DNA of 64,000 nt from Flavobacteriales bacterium (lineage in GTDB: Bacteria; Bacteroidota; Bacteroidia; NS11-12g; UBA955): the NCBI GenBank assembly GCA_947496375.1, contig CANMCY010000001.1:1-64000 (forward strand), written 5' to 3'. The notes below the pieces were generated by a model. That model searched no databases and was not told the DNA's origin. It saw nothing but the letters and a program-made list of their open reading frames with translations. The translations under genes and the position numbers were made by a program. Shown in pieces: positions 46,478-55,569 of this stretch. Position 1 is the stretch's first letter, and the number at the start of each line of letters is the position of its first letter.

Positions 46478-48148
46478 ATGACTCAACCCGCATCAGGACC
46501 GCGTATTGTAACCGCCCCAACAGGCACCAAACTTAACTGTAAAGGATGGATTCAGGAGGCCGCTTACCGCATGATTCAAAACAATCTGGATCCGGATGTG
46601 GCTGAAAAACCCGAAGATCTGATTGTGTATGGTGGTCTGGGAAAAGCTGCCCGAAACTGGAAGGCATTTGATGATATTCTGAAATCCCTTCGGGAATTGA
46701 ATGATAATGAAACCCTGATAGTGCAGAGTGGTAAGCCTGTCGCAATTCTGCCTACCCATAAGGATGCCCCCAGGGTACTGATTAGCAATAGCCAATTAGT
46801 GCCCAATTGGGCCAACTGGGATCATTTCCGTGAGTTGGAGGCCAAAGGTCTGATTATGTACGGACAGATGACCGCCGGTAGCTGGATTTACATTGGTTCT
46901 CAGGGCATTGTACAGGGAACCTATGAAACCTACGCAGAATGCGCCAGACAACATTTTGGCGGTACGCTGAGAGGAACCCTGAATGTAACAGCCGGACTGG
47001 GCGGTATGGGCGGTGCGCAGCCGTTGGCTATTACCATGAATGAAGGAGTTGCCCTGGTGGCAGAGGTGGAGGAATGGAGAATTCGCAAACGCCTGGAAAC
47101 CCGCTATCTGGATGTAATGAGTCGCGATGTAGATGAAGCCATAGACATGGCGTTGGCGGCCAAAGAAAAGGGCGCTGCCGTGAGTATCGGTGTGCTTTGC
47201 AATGCCGTAGAATTACTGGAGCGACTGATAGCCAGAAACATCACCCCAGAAACCCTCACCGATCAGACCAGCGCGCACGATCCATTGATTGGATATTATC
47301 CGGAAGGCATGGATGTGGAAGCCGCCGATAAACTGCGACGCATCGACCCCGAAAAATATACCGAACTCAGCTACGATACCATGGTACACCATGTAAAACT
47401 CATGCTGGAATTGCAACAACGTGGCAGCATCACTTTCGATTATGGCAATAACCTGCGTGGACGTGCCTTTGAAAAAGGACTGAAAAATGCATTTGATTTC
47501 CCCGGATTTGTTCCTGCATTCATCCGCCCACTTTTCTGCGAAGGCAAAGGACCTTTCCGTTGGGTGGCGCTGAGCGGTGATCCTGAAGATATTTACACCA
47601 CCGATAAAGCCATTCTGGAGCTGTTTCCCGAGAACCAGAGTCTGAAACGCTGGATGACCATGGCCAAAGAGAAAATATCATTCCAGGGTCTGCCTGCTCG
47701 TATTTGCTGGCTTGGCCAGGGTGAAAGGGAAAAAGCCGGACTGATGTTTAACGAGCTGGTGAGAACGGGCAAGGTCAAAGCCCCCATTGTGATTGGCCGC
47801 GATCACCTCGATACCGGCTCTGTGGCGTCGCCCAACCGCGAAACTGAAGCCATGCTGGATGGCAGCGATGCCATTGCCGACTGGCCCATCCTCAATGCCC
47901 TTGTGAACACAGGCGGCGGCGCCAGCTGGGTGAGTTTGCATCACGGCGGTGGCGTGGGCATGGGATACAGCATTCACTCAGGCATGGTAATCGTGGCAGA
48001 CGGCACCGATGATGCAGAAGCCCGCCTGAAACGTGTGCTGCACAACGACCCCGGAATGGGTGTAATCAGGCATGCAGATGCCGGCTATGAGATTGCCAGA
48101 GAAACATCGCGCAAACATGGCCTGGATTTGGCAGCCCGCATTGGCTGA
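46478..48148 (+). CDS. hutU: Urocanate hydratase
   Basis: Converts urocanate to 4-imidazolone-5-propionate in histidine breakdown, using tightly bound NAD+ as an electrophile. The 556-residue protein is the full family length. Conserved segments seen: [19 protein letters not shown] (dinucleotide site), the cysteine-containing [33 protein letters not shown], and [20 protein letters not shown]. The other histidine-utilisation genes (hutH, hutI, hutG) are not in the window, so this gene stands alone. Confidence 0.95.
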   Translation: MTQPASGPRIVTAPTGTKLNCKGWIQEAAYRMIQNNLDPDVAEKPEDLIVYGGLGKAARNWKAFDDILKSLRELNDNETLIVQSGKPVAILPTHKDAPRVLISNSQLVPNWANWDHFRELEAKGLIMYGQMTAGSWIYIGSQGIVQGTYETYAECARQHFGGTLRGTLNVTAGLGGMGGAQPLAITMNEGVALVAEVEEWRIRKRLETRYLDVMSRDVDEAIDMALAAKEKGAAVSIGVLCNAVELLERLIARNITPETLTDQTSAHDPLIGYYPEGMDVEAADKLRRIDPEKYTELSYDTMVHHVKLMLELQQRGSITFDYGNNLRGRAFEKGLKNAFDFPGFVPAFIRPLFCEGKGPFRWVALSGDPEDIYTTDKAILELFPENQSLKRWMTMAKEKISFQGLPARICWLGQGEREKAGLMFNELVRTGKVKAPIVIGRDHLDTGSVASPNRETEAMLDGSDAIADWPILNALVNTGGGASWVSLHHGGGVGMGYSIHSGMVIVADGTDDAEARLKRVLHNDPGMGVIRHADAGYEIARETSRKHGLDLAARIG

Positions 48149-48202
48149 TTGATTCCCCTTTTTTACCTGATTCTACTCATCTTTTGAGCCAATACACTCG
48201 GC

Positions 48203-48210
48203 TAATTTTC
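48203..48210 (+). promoter_or_regulatory. Probable -7 element of the M23-like lipoprotein gene
   Basis: TAATTTTC matches 7 of 8 positions of TAnnTTTG and ends 4 bases before GTG 48215. It is the main support for that start. Confidence 0.35.
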
Positions 48211-48214
48211 CCGG

Positions 48215-48928
48215 GTGAATTATTGGCGAATATGTAAATTACTGGTCCTGGGAATTGCCATTGTTGGAGTTTTTTGTCAATCCTCTTGCAAAAAGAAAAA
48301 CAACAATGGTCCTGCGGAGGATACCTGGGATATTGAAACACAAGGCATTCCTAAGTTTGCCGGACATTACCTGGAACTGAATAAAATAAGCCGGATTTCA
48401 AGGTTCAGGTCGTCTGCAGGTCATGATTACAGCGACTTTACTGAACAATGCCGAAGTATGAAACACTACTTCTATCCCAAAGATACAATAAACTGGCAAA
48501 ATATCCAAATATTTTCGCCTGTTTCAGGTACTGTAACCCGTTTTGAACAGGAGTGGGCAGGATTTAAGATTGAGATACAATCGGATGAATACCCCGCATT
48601 TCGGATGATGCTTTTCCATGTAGCTCCGCTAAGAGAATATTTTATCGGAGACAAATTGTTTCGTGGACAGCAAATTGGCTACCATATTGGTTTTGAGACC
48701 TGGTCGGATGTGGCCGTTTTCGTGAATGACCCCACCCGGCAAGGTCGTCTTGTTTCGTATTTCGAGACCCTTACCGATAATGTTTTTCAGGATTATCAAT
48801 TGAAGGGTATTGCTGCACGATCCGATTTTATCATTTCCAGAGCACTCAGGGATTTACATCCTTTACAATGCAACGGTGACGCATTTTTACCCGGCGATAC
48901 ATTGCCGGTTTGGGTCCAGCTTCCATAA
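48215..48928 (+). CDS. Lipoprotein with degenerate M23 (LytM)-like domain
   Basis: 237 residues from GTG 48215. Signal peptide with lipobox QSSC and lipid on Cys25, then Lys/Asn spacer. The rest looks like an M23 fold: GHDYSD in the place of the H-xxx-D zinc motif, MKHYFYPKDT, the strand IQIFSPVSGTVTRF, LFHVAPL in the place of HxH, and GQQIGYH. Only part of the zinc ligands seem kept (HDYSD, but FHV rather than HxH), so catalytic activity is doubtful. It is 7 bases upstream of a P-type ATPase gene and probably co-transcribed. Confidence 0.62.
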   Translation: MNYWRICKLLVLGIAIVGVFCQSSCKKKNNNGPAEDTWDIETQGIPKFAGHYLELNKISRISRFRSSAGHDYSDFTEQCRSMKHYFYPKDTINWQNIQIFSPVSGTVTRFEQEWAGFKIEIQSDEYPAFRMMLFHVAPLREYFIGDKLFRGQQIGYHIGFETWSDVAVFVNDPTRQGRLVSYFETLTDNVFQDYQLKGIAARSDFIISRALRDLHPLQCNGDAFLPGDTLPVWVQLP

Positions 48929-48935
48929 TGGGCTC

Positions 48936-51413
48936 ATGAGTGAAGGATTAAGTCATCAGGAGGCAGCTTTGCGCCTGAAACAATACGGATATAACGAGTT
49001 GAATGTGTCCGGGCAGCCCGCGGCATGGCGAACGCTGAAGGAGGTAATGAGTGAGCCCATGTTCTTATTGCTGCTGGCATGCGGTTTACTGTATGTGCTG
49101 ATTGGTGACTACCGGGAAGGCATTATTTTGATGGTGGCCTTTAGTGTAATTATGGTCATTACCTACTGGCAAGCCCAAAAAACCCGCAGAACCCTGGATG
49201 CACTCCGCGCATTGTCTGCTCCAAGGGTTTTGGTTAGGAGAGAAGGAAATGTATACAGAATTGCGGCAAGAGAGGTTGTGCCCGGAGATTTGATGTTACT
49301 TTCAGAGGGCGACAGGATTTCGGCAGATGCTCTGTTGATTTCTGCTTTGGGGCTGATGGTGGATGAATCCATACTCACGGGAGAATCTGTGCCGGTATAT
49401 AGGAGCATTAAACAGGGCGAAAACCGTGTCTATTCAGGTACACTGGTGGTAAAAGGCAGTGCAGAAGCTGAGGTACTAAACACGGCAGGACGGTCTGAAG
49501 TGGGTGGAATTGCTTTGTCGCTGGCCGGCATTGCCGCTACCGATACCCCTATGCAAAAGGAGCTGAAAGCGCTTACCCGAAAATTGGCATGGATGGGCCT
49601 GGGTATCAGTATTTCCGTAATTTTTATTTTCTATGTTACCCGACATAATTGGGTGCAGGCGCTGTTGACAGGTTTGTCGTCTGCTATGGCCATTATGCCT
49701 GAAGAGTTTCCGGTGGTTCTCACTGTTTTCATGGCGCTTGGGGCCTGGCGATTGTCTTCAAAACAGGTTCTTACGCGAAAGCCGTCTGCCATTGAAACGT
49801 TGGGTTCTGCAACTGTGCTGTGCACAGATAAAACCGGGACGCTTACCCAAAATAGAATGACACTTGTCCAATTGTCGGATGGTGACCAAATATACCCCCT
49901 AGATGAATCATCATTGCCGGAACCTGGCAGGCAGTTACTGAAAGTGGCAGCTTTATGCAGTCGGGTGCGGACAGCCGATCCCATAGACAATGCTGTGATG
50001 CGGGAATGGCAAACCAGACAAGGGGCTTTTGTGCATCCGGGACAGCCGATTTGGGAAATGTCTCCTGACAATGAAATCCGGCTGATGGCTGCGGCCTACC
50101 ATATCCCGGGGTCGGGCATTACAGAGGTTTACTGCAAAGGGGCCCCGGAAACGGTGCTTGCATTGTGCGGTTTGGACAACAATGAGCCCATACAGCAACA
50201 CCTTCGGCAGCAGGCCCGTGAGGGTTTTCGTTTGCTTTGTCTTGCATCGGCACAAATAGAGGGGAATACCCTGCCATCAGATTTGGCTGATTTTGGCTTT
50301 TCCTTTGCCGGATTTGCAGCATTTTACGATCCCTTGAGACCGGAGGTCGTTGAGGCCATGAAAGCTTGTGTAATGGCAGGAATAAGGCCCATTATGATTA
50401 CCGGAGATTATCCGGTTACCGCTGTCAGCATTGCCCAAAAAGCCGGTATGCCCCATGGGGAAGTTGTTACTGGGGAAGATTTGCAGCGTTTGAGCCCTGA
50501 GGCCCTTGTAGAAAGGGTAAAGACAGCGGTTGTTTTTGCCAGGGTAACGCCTGGACAGAAGCTAACCATTGTAAACGCCCTGAAAGAAGCGGGTGAGGTG
50601 GTTGCCATGACAGGTGATGGGGTGAACGATGCCCCTGCATTGAAAGCTGCGGATATCGGCATCGCCATGGGAAACCGTGGAACAGATGTGGCCAGGGAAG
50701 CCGCTGCACTGGTGCTGCTGGATGATAATTTTGCTTCTATCGTATCCGGCATTCGCATGGGGCGAAGGATTTATGATAATCTGCAGAAAGCCATAACCTT
50801 TATTTTTTCGGTTCATATACCCATTATCGGTCTCACGCTGTTGCCTGCCTTTTTCTCTGTTTTGCCTATAATTCTCTTACCCATTCATATCGTATTTCTT
50901 GAGTTGATTATTGATCCTGTATGCGCCATTGCGTTCGAGTCTGAGAGGGAAGAGCCCGATATCATGAGGCGCAAGCCGCGACAGCTTTTAAGGCGTTTTT
51001 TTGGTGGCAGGGAAATGGGTTATGCCTTGCTCAGAGGTATGGTGCTGCTGGGGATGGTGATTTTTATTTACCTGATGAGTCAGGCGCAGGGGCACACTTC
51101 CGGTGAAGTAAGGGTGTTGGCTTTTTCAGCACTGGTTCTGGGAATCAATATGTTGATTATTTCCGGCTTGTCTGAATCCAGGGGTTTTTTTACTGAACTA
51201 TTTTCGCTGGGTAAGGCACCTGCACTGATTCTAAGTGCGTCGTGGGTAGTGTTGGTTTTGATTTTTTGGCTTCCGCCTTTGCAGTTATTTTTTGGATTTG
51301 AGATTCCTGCTATTAAACATTTTATTCCCGTACCCATTATTTCACTTTTATTTCTGGGTTTAATAGAGAGCTTTAAATCCCTAAGGAAGTACCGCGGAAA
51401 TCCCTATCCCTAG
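48936..51413 (+). CDS. Cation-transporting P-type ATPase (P2-like)
   Basis: 825 residues from ATG 48936, just after the lipoprotein stop; a longer frame from TTG 48810 overlaps that gene. All core motifs are seen: TGES in the actuator domain, the phosphorylated Asp298 in DKTGT, the hinge MTGDGVNDAPALKAADIGIAMG, and ten or so helices with six after the nucleotide domain. The ion-site helix reads MPEEFPVVLT instead of the PEGLP typical of calcium pumps; this PEEFP form is a separate bacterial subgroup. There is no N-terminal heavy-metal domain or CPC motif. Substrate is likely Ca2+ or another hard cation, but not proven. Confidence 0.88.
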   Translation: MSEGLSHQEAALRLKQYGYNELNVSGQPAAWRTLKEVMSEPMFLLLLACGLLYVLIGDYREGIILMVAFSVIMVITYWQAQKTRRTLDALRALSAPRVLVRREGNVYRIAAREVVPGDLMLLSEGDRISADALLISALGLMVDESILTGESVPVYRSIKQGENRVYSGTLVVKGSAEAEVLNTAGRSEVGGIALSLAGIAATDTPMQKELKALTRKLAWMGLGISISVIFIFYVTRHNWVQALLTGLSSAMAIMPEEFPVVLTVFMALGAWRLSSKQVLTRKPSAIETLGSATVLCTDKTGTLTQNRMTLVQLSDGDQIYPLDESSLPEPGRQLLKVAALCSRVRTADPIDNAVMREWQTRQGAFVHPGQPIWEMSPDNEIRLMAAAYHIPGSGITEVYCKGAPETVLALCGLDNNEPIQQHLRQQAREGFRLLCLASAQIEGNTLPSDLADFGFSFAGFAAFYDPLRPEVVEAMKACVMAGIRPIMITGDYPVTAVSIAQKAGMPHGEVVTGEDLQRLSPEALVERVKTAVVFARVTPGQKLTIVNALKEAGEVVAMTGDGVNDAPALKAADIGIAMGNRGTDVAREAAALVLLDDNFASIVSGIRMGRRIYDNLQKAITFIFSVHIPIIGLTLLPAFFSVLPIILLPIHIVFLELIIDPVCAIAFESEREEPDIMRRKPRQLLRRFFGGREMGYALLRGMVLLGMVIFIYLMSQAQGHTSGEVRVLAFSALVLGINMLIISGLSESRGFFTELFSLGKAPALILSASWVVLVLIFWLPPLQLFFGFEIPAIKHFIPVPIISLLFLGLIESFKSLRKYRGNPYP

Positions 51414-52090
51414 GGTTGCTGAACCGGCCACACATCGTCGTGCTGCAATGTTCTGTGAGTCCCTTTGTAGTAATGCTTTCGCTGTGTTGCGTACCAATGC
51501 CACTGCAATCCTGCATGGAAGCCGTTCAGGAGCTTACCCTGATTGTCAGCATTAAAAACAACACCGGTAAAAATGTTAATTCTACGTTTATCATTCTCTG
51601 TAAATCGAATTAGCTGCACCGGAACCAGCATTTGGGATTTTGGGAAATAGGTGATGGGTTGGTTTCCTGTGAGCAACCAGTCACTGCTTTCATGAATTTT
51701 TTTTCTGAATAAAATTCCCCCGCTTAGTTCAAGACCGGTTTGTTTTCGGGATGTGTAAACCCGCAAATTCAGATTCATGCCTGCCCGGAGATACTGTGCC
51801 CGTGCAGTTTGCAGTGTTTTGCCCGTATTGTTGCTTTCTACACGCATGAGTGCGTATTCCCATCCAAAATTGGGCGTAGCGCTGATCAGTGAAGATAACA
51901 AAGGTATTTTTCCGTCTGCCTGCAGGGCTATGGCTGCAGCTGTTCCTGATTTCCCGGGAAGGTTTAAAATGGTACCGGGTGACATGCCTGCACCTACGGA
52001 TATTGGCTCAGACTGGGCAAATAGAGAGTACGTGATTAAAAAAGTACCAATGCAAACGAGGGTTCTCAGAAGTTTGAAATTCAGTGCCAT
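51410..52090 (-). CDS. Putative outer-membrane beta-barrel protein
   Basis: 226 residues. Signal peptide ends at SLFAQS. The mature part has alternating polar and hydrophobic strands (ISATPNFGWEYALMRV; AQYLRAGMNLNLRVYTS; LELSGGILFRKKI; INIFTGVVFNADN; FHAGLQWHWYATQ) and Arg/Tyr-rich turns, as in 8- to 10-stranded barrels. The last residues are not the usual C-terminal Phe signal, so the barrel call is inferred. Its stop shares the palindrome CTAG with the stop of the convergent ATPase gene. 61 bases separate it from secG. Confidence 0.58.
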   Translation of the reverse strand: MALNFKLLRTLVCIGTFLITYSLFAQSEPISVGAGMSPGTILNLPGKSGTAAAIALQADGKIPLLSSLISATPNFGWEYALMRVESNNTGKTLQTARAQYLRAGMNLNLRVYTSRKQTGLELSGGILFRKKIHESSDWLLTGNQPITYFPKSQMLVPVQLIRFTENDKRRINIFTGVVFNADNQGKLLNGFHAGLQWHWYATQRKHYYKGTHRTLQHDDVWPVQQP

Positions 52091-52120
52091 GCCCCCATTG
52101 TTTTTGGTGTGATACTGATA

Positions 52121-52149
52121 AGGGCTTCAGGTTGTTTACCTGAATGGGC
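52121..52149 (-). terminator. Possible terminator after secG
   Basis: Imperfect hairpin GGGCTTCAGG / CCTGAATGGGCC around a loop of seven bases, directly after the secG stop. The tail on the minus strand (CCCTTATCAG) has few T, so efficiency is doubtful. Confidence 0.4.
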
Positions 52150-52151
52150 CT

Positions 52152-52466
52152 TTATTTACCCTTCGGTGCCTTAATGTCCGGTAATTCTTCCGTTTCGGTT
52201 TGTTCAGTCTGGGCTTTCTGCTTACCCGGTTTGTTGTCGTCTTTCTTTTTTACATTGAAGCCGGCAGCAAGGAGTGAAATTACCAAAATAAGCCCTGCAC
52301 CACCCCAGGTAATCTTTTCTACGATGTCGGTGGTTTTTTCAACGCCAAAAATCTGGTTTCCCTGGCTGAAATTCGATGCCAGTCCGCCACCTTTGGGGTT
52401 TTGCACCAGGATAACTAACATTAATAGTATCGCAACTATGATTCCGAGTATAAGTATAATGGTCAT
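52152..52466 (-). CDS. secG: Preprotein translocase subunit SecG
   Basis: 104 residues. First helix IILILGIIVAILLMLVILVQ, followed by the SecG signature NPKGGGLASNFS, and a second helix ITWGGAGLILVISLLAAGF. The C-terminus has a Lys/Asp/Glu tail. It is a subunit of the SecYEG channel. Its ATG overlaps the stop of the TPR gene (ATGA), closing the four-gene unit. Confidence 0.93.
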   Translation of the reverse strand: MTIILILGIIVAILLMLVILVQNPKGGGLASNFSQGNQIFGVEKTTDIVEKITWGGAGLILVISLLAAGFNVKKKDDNKPGKQKAQTEQTETEELPDIKAPKGK

Positions 52467-53641
52467 GGGTTGTTTTCTTGTTTGATTTTTTCTATGAGGT
52501 CTGCAAAGTACGTATTTTTTTCGGGAAATTTCAACATTAATCGTTCGTAAATTCGAATTGCTCCATCTGTATTGCCTTGTTGCAGGTATACCTTAGCCAG
52601 GGTTTCGGTTGCCAGGTTCTCGGGTAAATGCTCGCTTTTTTTGGCGGCTGTTTCGGGCGTGAAAAAATCTTTACGGGGCCGTATAACGCCCGGATTTGTT
52701 TCTATAAACCTGTCTATGATCGACCGCTGTTGCGATTTTGGGTTATCCGTAATTTCGGGCTGTATCTCTTCTGGGATCTCTGTTTCCGGTCGGGAAGAAG
52801 GATTGCTTAGCCAGCTGTAAAAATCGTTGGGTTGCTCGCCGGAATCAAATCCTGTCTCGGGGTAAAATTGTTCTATTTGGTAAGGCGCTGCCGCGATAAA
52901 CAAGGTTTCACTGTCCGATTGAATTGTTAATTCCGACCCAATTTCAGACATGGTGGTTTCCTCTGTATCCGGCAAAATCATGCCACCGGCTCCCAAGACT
53001 TCATGGGCTGAAATAAGGGTTGCGGGCTCTTCAAGTTCCCTTTTTTCAGGATTGCTGTAACCCAGTATGGATGCTTCGTTTCCGGTTTCGAAGGACTCAA
53101 TTTCTTCAAAAATACAGTCGTTAGGGTCTTCAGGAATAAACAGCGAAGAAACTGTCAGACTCTCAATGCTAGATTCAGCCACAATAACATCCTGCGTTTT
53201 TTCAGTTGTTGTTTCCTCTGCTGTTTCACTGTAATCTGTTGATTCTGTCGCCACCGGTTCATGGTGGAATTCAATATCCTGTAATTCCTGCAAATCATTT
53301 GCAACCGTGTTGATTTCATCCTGCCCGCTATCGGGGTTCTCAATTTGCGGGGTCGAAAAATCATCTTTGACTTCTTCTTCTAACAGCGTATCTCCGTTCG
53401 TTTGCGTGGTTTTATCCAGAATGAAATCGGCAAGCCAGGAGCGGTTATGAACCCTTAGAGCCGCCTTTTGTATGGCTTCTTCGGCCCTGTAATCACCGGT
53501 TTGGTGATAGTATTTGGCAAGGAGTATAAAAGGTGTGGAGAATGCGGGGAATTTGCGGCAGAGTTCCTCCAGTTCAAGTGCGTCTTGCCCCGAAATTCGG
53601 TTGGTGTTTTGAGCGATATAGGTTAAATGCTCACTGTTCAC
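52463..53641 (-). CDS. TPR-containing acidic protein
   Basis: 392 residues. N-terminal 70 residues are helical with TPR-like KYYHQTGDYRAEEAIQKAALRV. The middle (about 90-330) is very rich in Glu, Asp, Thr and Ser and low in structure. The C-terminal 45 residues form a TPR (LAKVYLQQGNTDGAIRIYERLMLKFPE). No signal peptide, so probably cytoplasmic. The same order, LptE-TPR-SecG, is found in other Bacteroidota in my knowledge, which suggests a link to secretion or envelope biogenesis (inference). Overlaps both neighbours by four bases. Confidence 0.7.
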   Translation of the reverse strand: MNSEHLTYIAQNTNRISGQDALELEELCRKFPAFSTPFILLAKYYHQTGDYRAEEAIQKAALRVHNRSWLADFILDKTTQTNGDTLLEEEVKDDFSTPQIENPDSGQDEINTVANDLQELQDIEFHHEPVATESTDYSETAEETTTEKTQDVIVAESSIESLTVSSLFIPEDPNDCIFEEIESFETGNEASILGYSNPEKRELEEPATLISAHEVLGAGGMILPDTEETTMSEIGSELTIQSDSETLFIAAAPYQIEQFYPETGFDSGEQPNDFYSWLSNPSSRPETEIPEEIQPEITDNPKSQQRSIIDRFIETNPGVIRPRKDFFTPETAAKKSEHLPENLATETLAKVYLQQGNTDGAIRIYERLMLKFPEKNTYFADLIEKIKQENNP

Positions 53642-54141
53642 CAGTCTAAAGCTATGGCTGCGAAAATTTGCTGCACGATATTATCTGAAATTTCTGATGA
53701 AAGGTTACCTTCTACAGCACTCAAATTTTGCGTAGCATCATAGGTGCGGAAGAAGGAAAATTCCCTTGTCTGGTTTTTTTCCGGATGTTTATCGCAAACG
53801 AAATCCAGTCGAATGGTAATAGTCAATTGGTTTTCAGCTGTTCCTGTATTGGCATTTCGGGTGGCAGGTTCAATGCGGTAATCTTTGATAATACCCCCAA
53901 ACTTATAATCTCCGTCTCCATTGATAAGCTTAAGTCTTGTCTCTGACTGAAATTTGGTTTTCAGTTTTTCGGTGAACTGCAGACTTAACTGGGGATTGAC
54001 AATGGCGGCTTCATTGTTGAAAAAATCAACAGAAAAGGTCTGCACATCTTCCGGGATGAAGGTTCCTCGGGGATCGTACGCTTTAAAAAAACCACAACCC
54101 GAAAACAGCAGCGCGAAAACAGCCCATTTACTCCAGCTCAT
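53638..54141 (-). CDS. lptE: LptE-family LPS-assembly lipoprotein
   Basis: 167 residues. Signal peptide with lipobox FSGC and lipid on Cys16. It has the short LptE opening FFKAYDPRG, TFSVDFFNNEA and the repeat of beta strands and helices with LSLQFTEKLKTKFQSETRLK and FGGIIKDYRIEP, as in Bacteroidota LptE. It partners LptD to place LPS in the outer leaflet of the outer membrane. It overlaps the sigma-54 activator gene by 14 bases. Confidence 0.82.
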   Translation of the reverse strand: MSWSKWAVFALLFSGCGFFKAYDPRGTFIPEDVQTFSVDFFNNEAAIVNPQLSLQFTEKLKTKFQSETRLKLINGDGDYKFGGIIKDYRIEPATRNANTGTAENQLTITIRLDFVCDKHPEKNQTREFSFFRTYDATQNLSAVEGNLSSEISDNIVQQIFAAIALDW

Positions 54142-55405
54142 ATTGTTTGATTTTGCGATACAGGGTTCTTTCAGATATGCCCAATGCTTCGGCCGCTTTT
54201 TTTCTCCGTCCTTTACTTTTGTTGAGTGCCTTTCGAATCATTTCCAGCTCTTTCTCTTCCAGACTCAAATTGTCATCTGTTGTGGGGTATGAAACGGCCT
54301 CTACATATTCATGTTCAACCTCTATGGGGTTTTCATTTTGTGATTGTATGATCACATTGCTTTCGGGACCGGGCTGCAGGGGTTTCAGCTGCTGTGTGTC
54401 TATGGCTGAACTTAACTGAAGGGGTGTTGTGTTTTGAGACGGTGATGTAACCGGTATGTTGGCAGGAGCAGAGGTCAGAGGGTTTTCCAGCATACCAAAT
54501 ACCAGCTTTTTCAAATCGGTCACATCGCGTTTCAGGTCAATGAGTACTTTGTAAAAAATATCGCGTTCGCTAAGCCCTTCACCGTAGTTTTCAGATTTTC
54601 CGAGCAGAACGGGTAAACTGGGCTCTGCAGGAGGCAGATATTTCGAAATAGTTTCAGCAGTAAGGGTTCCGGGGTCTTCCAAAACACAAATTTGTTCAGT
54701 TACGTTTTTCAACTGACGCACATTTCCGGGCCATGCGTATTGAGACAGTAATTGTTGAGCTTCGGGAGTAAGATCAATGTGCCCGCTGCGGTGAGTTTCC
54801 GCAAAATCACTGGCAAATTTGCGAAAAAGCAGCGCAATGTCTTCGCGCCGTTCAGCCAGTTTGGGAACCCTGATGGGCACAGTTGCAAGACGATAATATA
54901 AATCTTCTCTGAATTTGCCTTGTCTGGACCGTTCCAGTAAATCTCGGTTGGTTGCGCATACTACCCTCACATCGGTTTTTTGAACCACGCTGGACCCCAC
55001 TTTGATGAACTCCCCGTTTTCCAGTATTCTAAGCAGACGGGCCTGCGTTCCAAGTGGCAATTCACCCACCTCATCCAGAAAAATGGTACCTCCGTTTACG
55101 GTTTCAAAATAACCTTTACGCTTGTCTGTGGCACCGGTAAATGCTCCTTTTTCATGGCCAAATAACTCACTGTCTATGGTTCCCTCGGGTATGGCACCGC
55201 AGTTTACGGCAATGAAAGGCGCGTGCTTGCGTCCGCTGAGATGATGAATGATCTTTGAAAAACTTTCTTTACCCACACCGCTGTCTCCCAGTATCAGCAC
55301 ATTCATATCGGTAGGAGCCACCCTGATGGCGGTTTCCAGCGCATTGTTCAGCATGACGCTGTTTCCCACAATGCTGAATCTTTGTTTTACCTGAATTAAT
55401 TCCAT
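54128..55405 (-). CDS. Sigma-54-dependent transcriptional activator without receiver domain
   Basis: 425 residues. The AAA+ domain starts almost at the N-terminus: Walker A GDSGVGKE (about 40-47), the sigma-54 contact loop GAFTGA (87-92), and GGTIFLDEVGELP, RVVCATN and FREDLYYRL. The linker is Pro/Gln/Ser-rich. A Fis-type HTH ends the protein (KAAEALGISERTLYRKIKQY). With no receiver or sensor domain, activity must be set by level or other proteins. First gene of the activator-lptE-TPR-secG unit, so it may control envelope genes (inference). Confidence 0.88.
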   Translation of the reverse strand: MELIQVKQRFSIVGNSVMLNNALETAIRVAPTDMNVLILGDSGVGKESFSKIIHHLSGRKHAPFIAVNCGAIPEGTIDSELFGHEKGAFTGATDKRKGYFETVNGGTIFLDEVGELPLGTQARLLRILENGEFIKVGSSVVQKTDVRVVCATNRDLLERSRQGKFREDLYYRLATVPIRVPKLAERREDIALLFRKFASDFAETHRSGHIDLTPEAQQLLSQYAWPGNVRQLKNVTEQICVLEDPGTLTAETISKYLPPAEPSLPVLLGKSENYGEGLSERDIFYKVLIDLKRDVTDLKKLVFGMLENPLTSAPANIPVTSPSQNTTPLQLSSAIDTQQLKPLQPGPESNVIIQSQNENPIEVEHEYVEAVSYPTTDDNLSLEEKELEMIRKALNKSKGRRKKAAEALGISERTLYRKIKQYELE

Positions 55406-55427
55406 GAATTAATGCAATTCCGGATTG

Positions 55428-55435
55428 CAAATATA
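55428..55435 (-). promoter_or_regulatory. -7 promoter element of the activator-lptE-secG unit
   Basis: On the minus strand TATATTTG, full match, 22 bases before ATG 55405. It would be read by the primary sigma factor, not sigma-54. The rest of the 164-base gap to parC holds no clear gene; short frames there are not convincing. Confidence 0.48.
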
Positions 55436-55569
55436 AGGCCAATATGACAAAATGGCAGTATTTTTAATGTAAAAAATGGCCAAAGTCATACCGCCCGGTT
55501 TGCTGTGTGGTTGCATTGTGTACAACTCGGATGGAACTGAGAGCGGGAATTGTGTTTTTTCGCAGTTGC

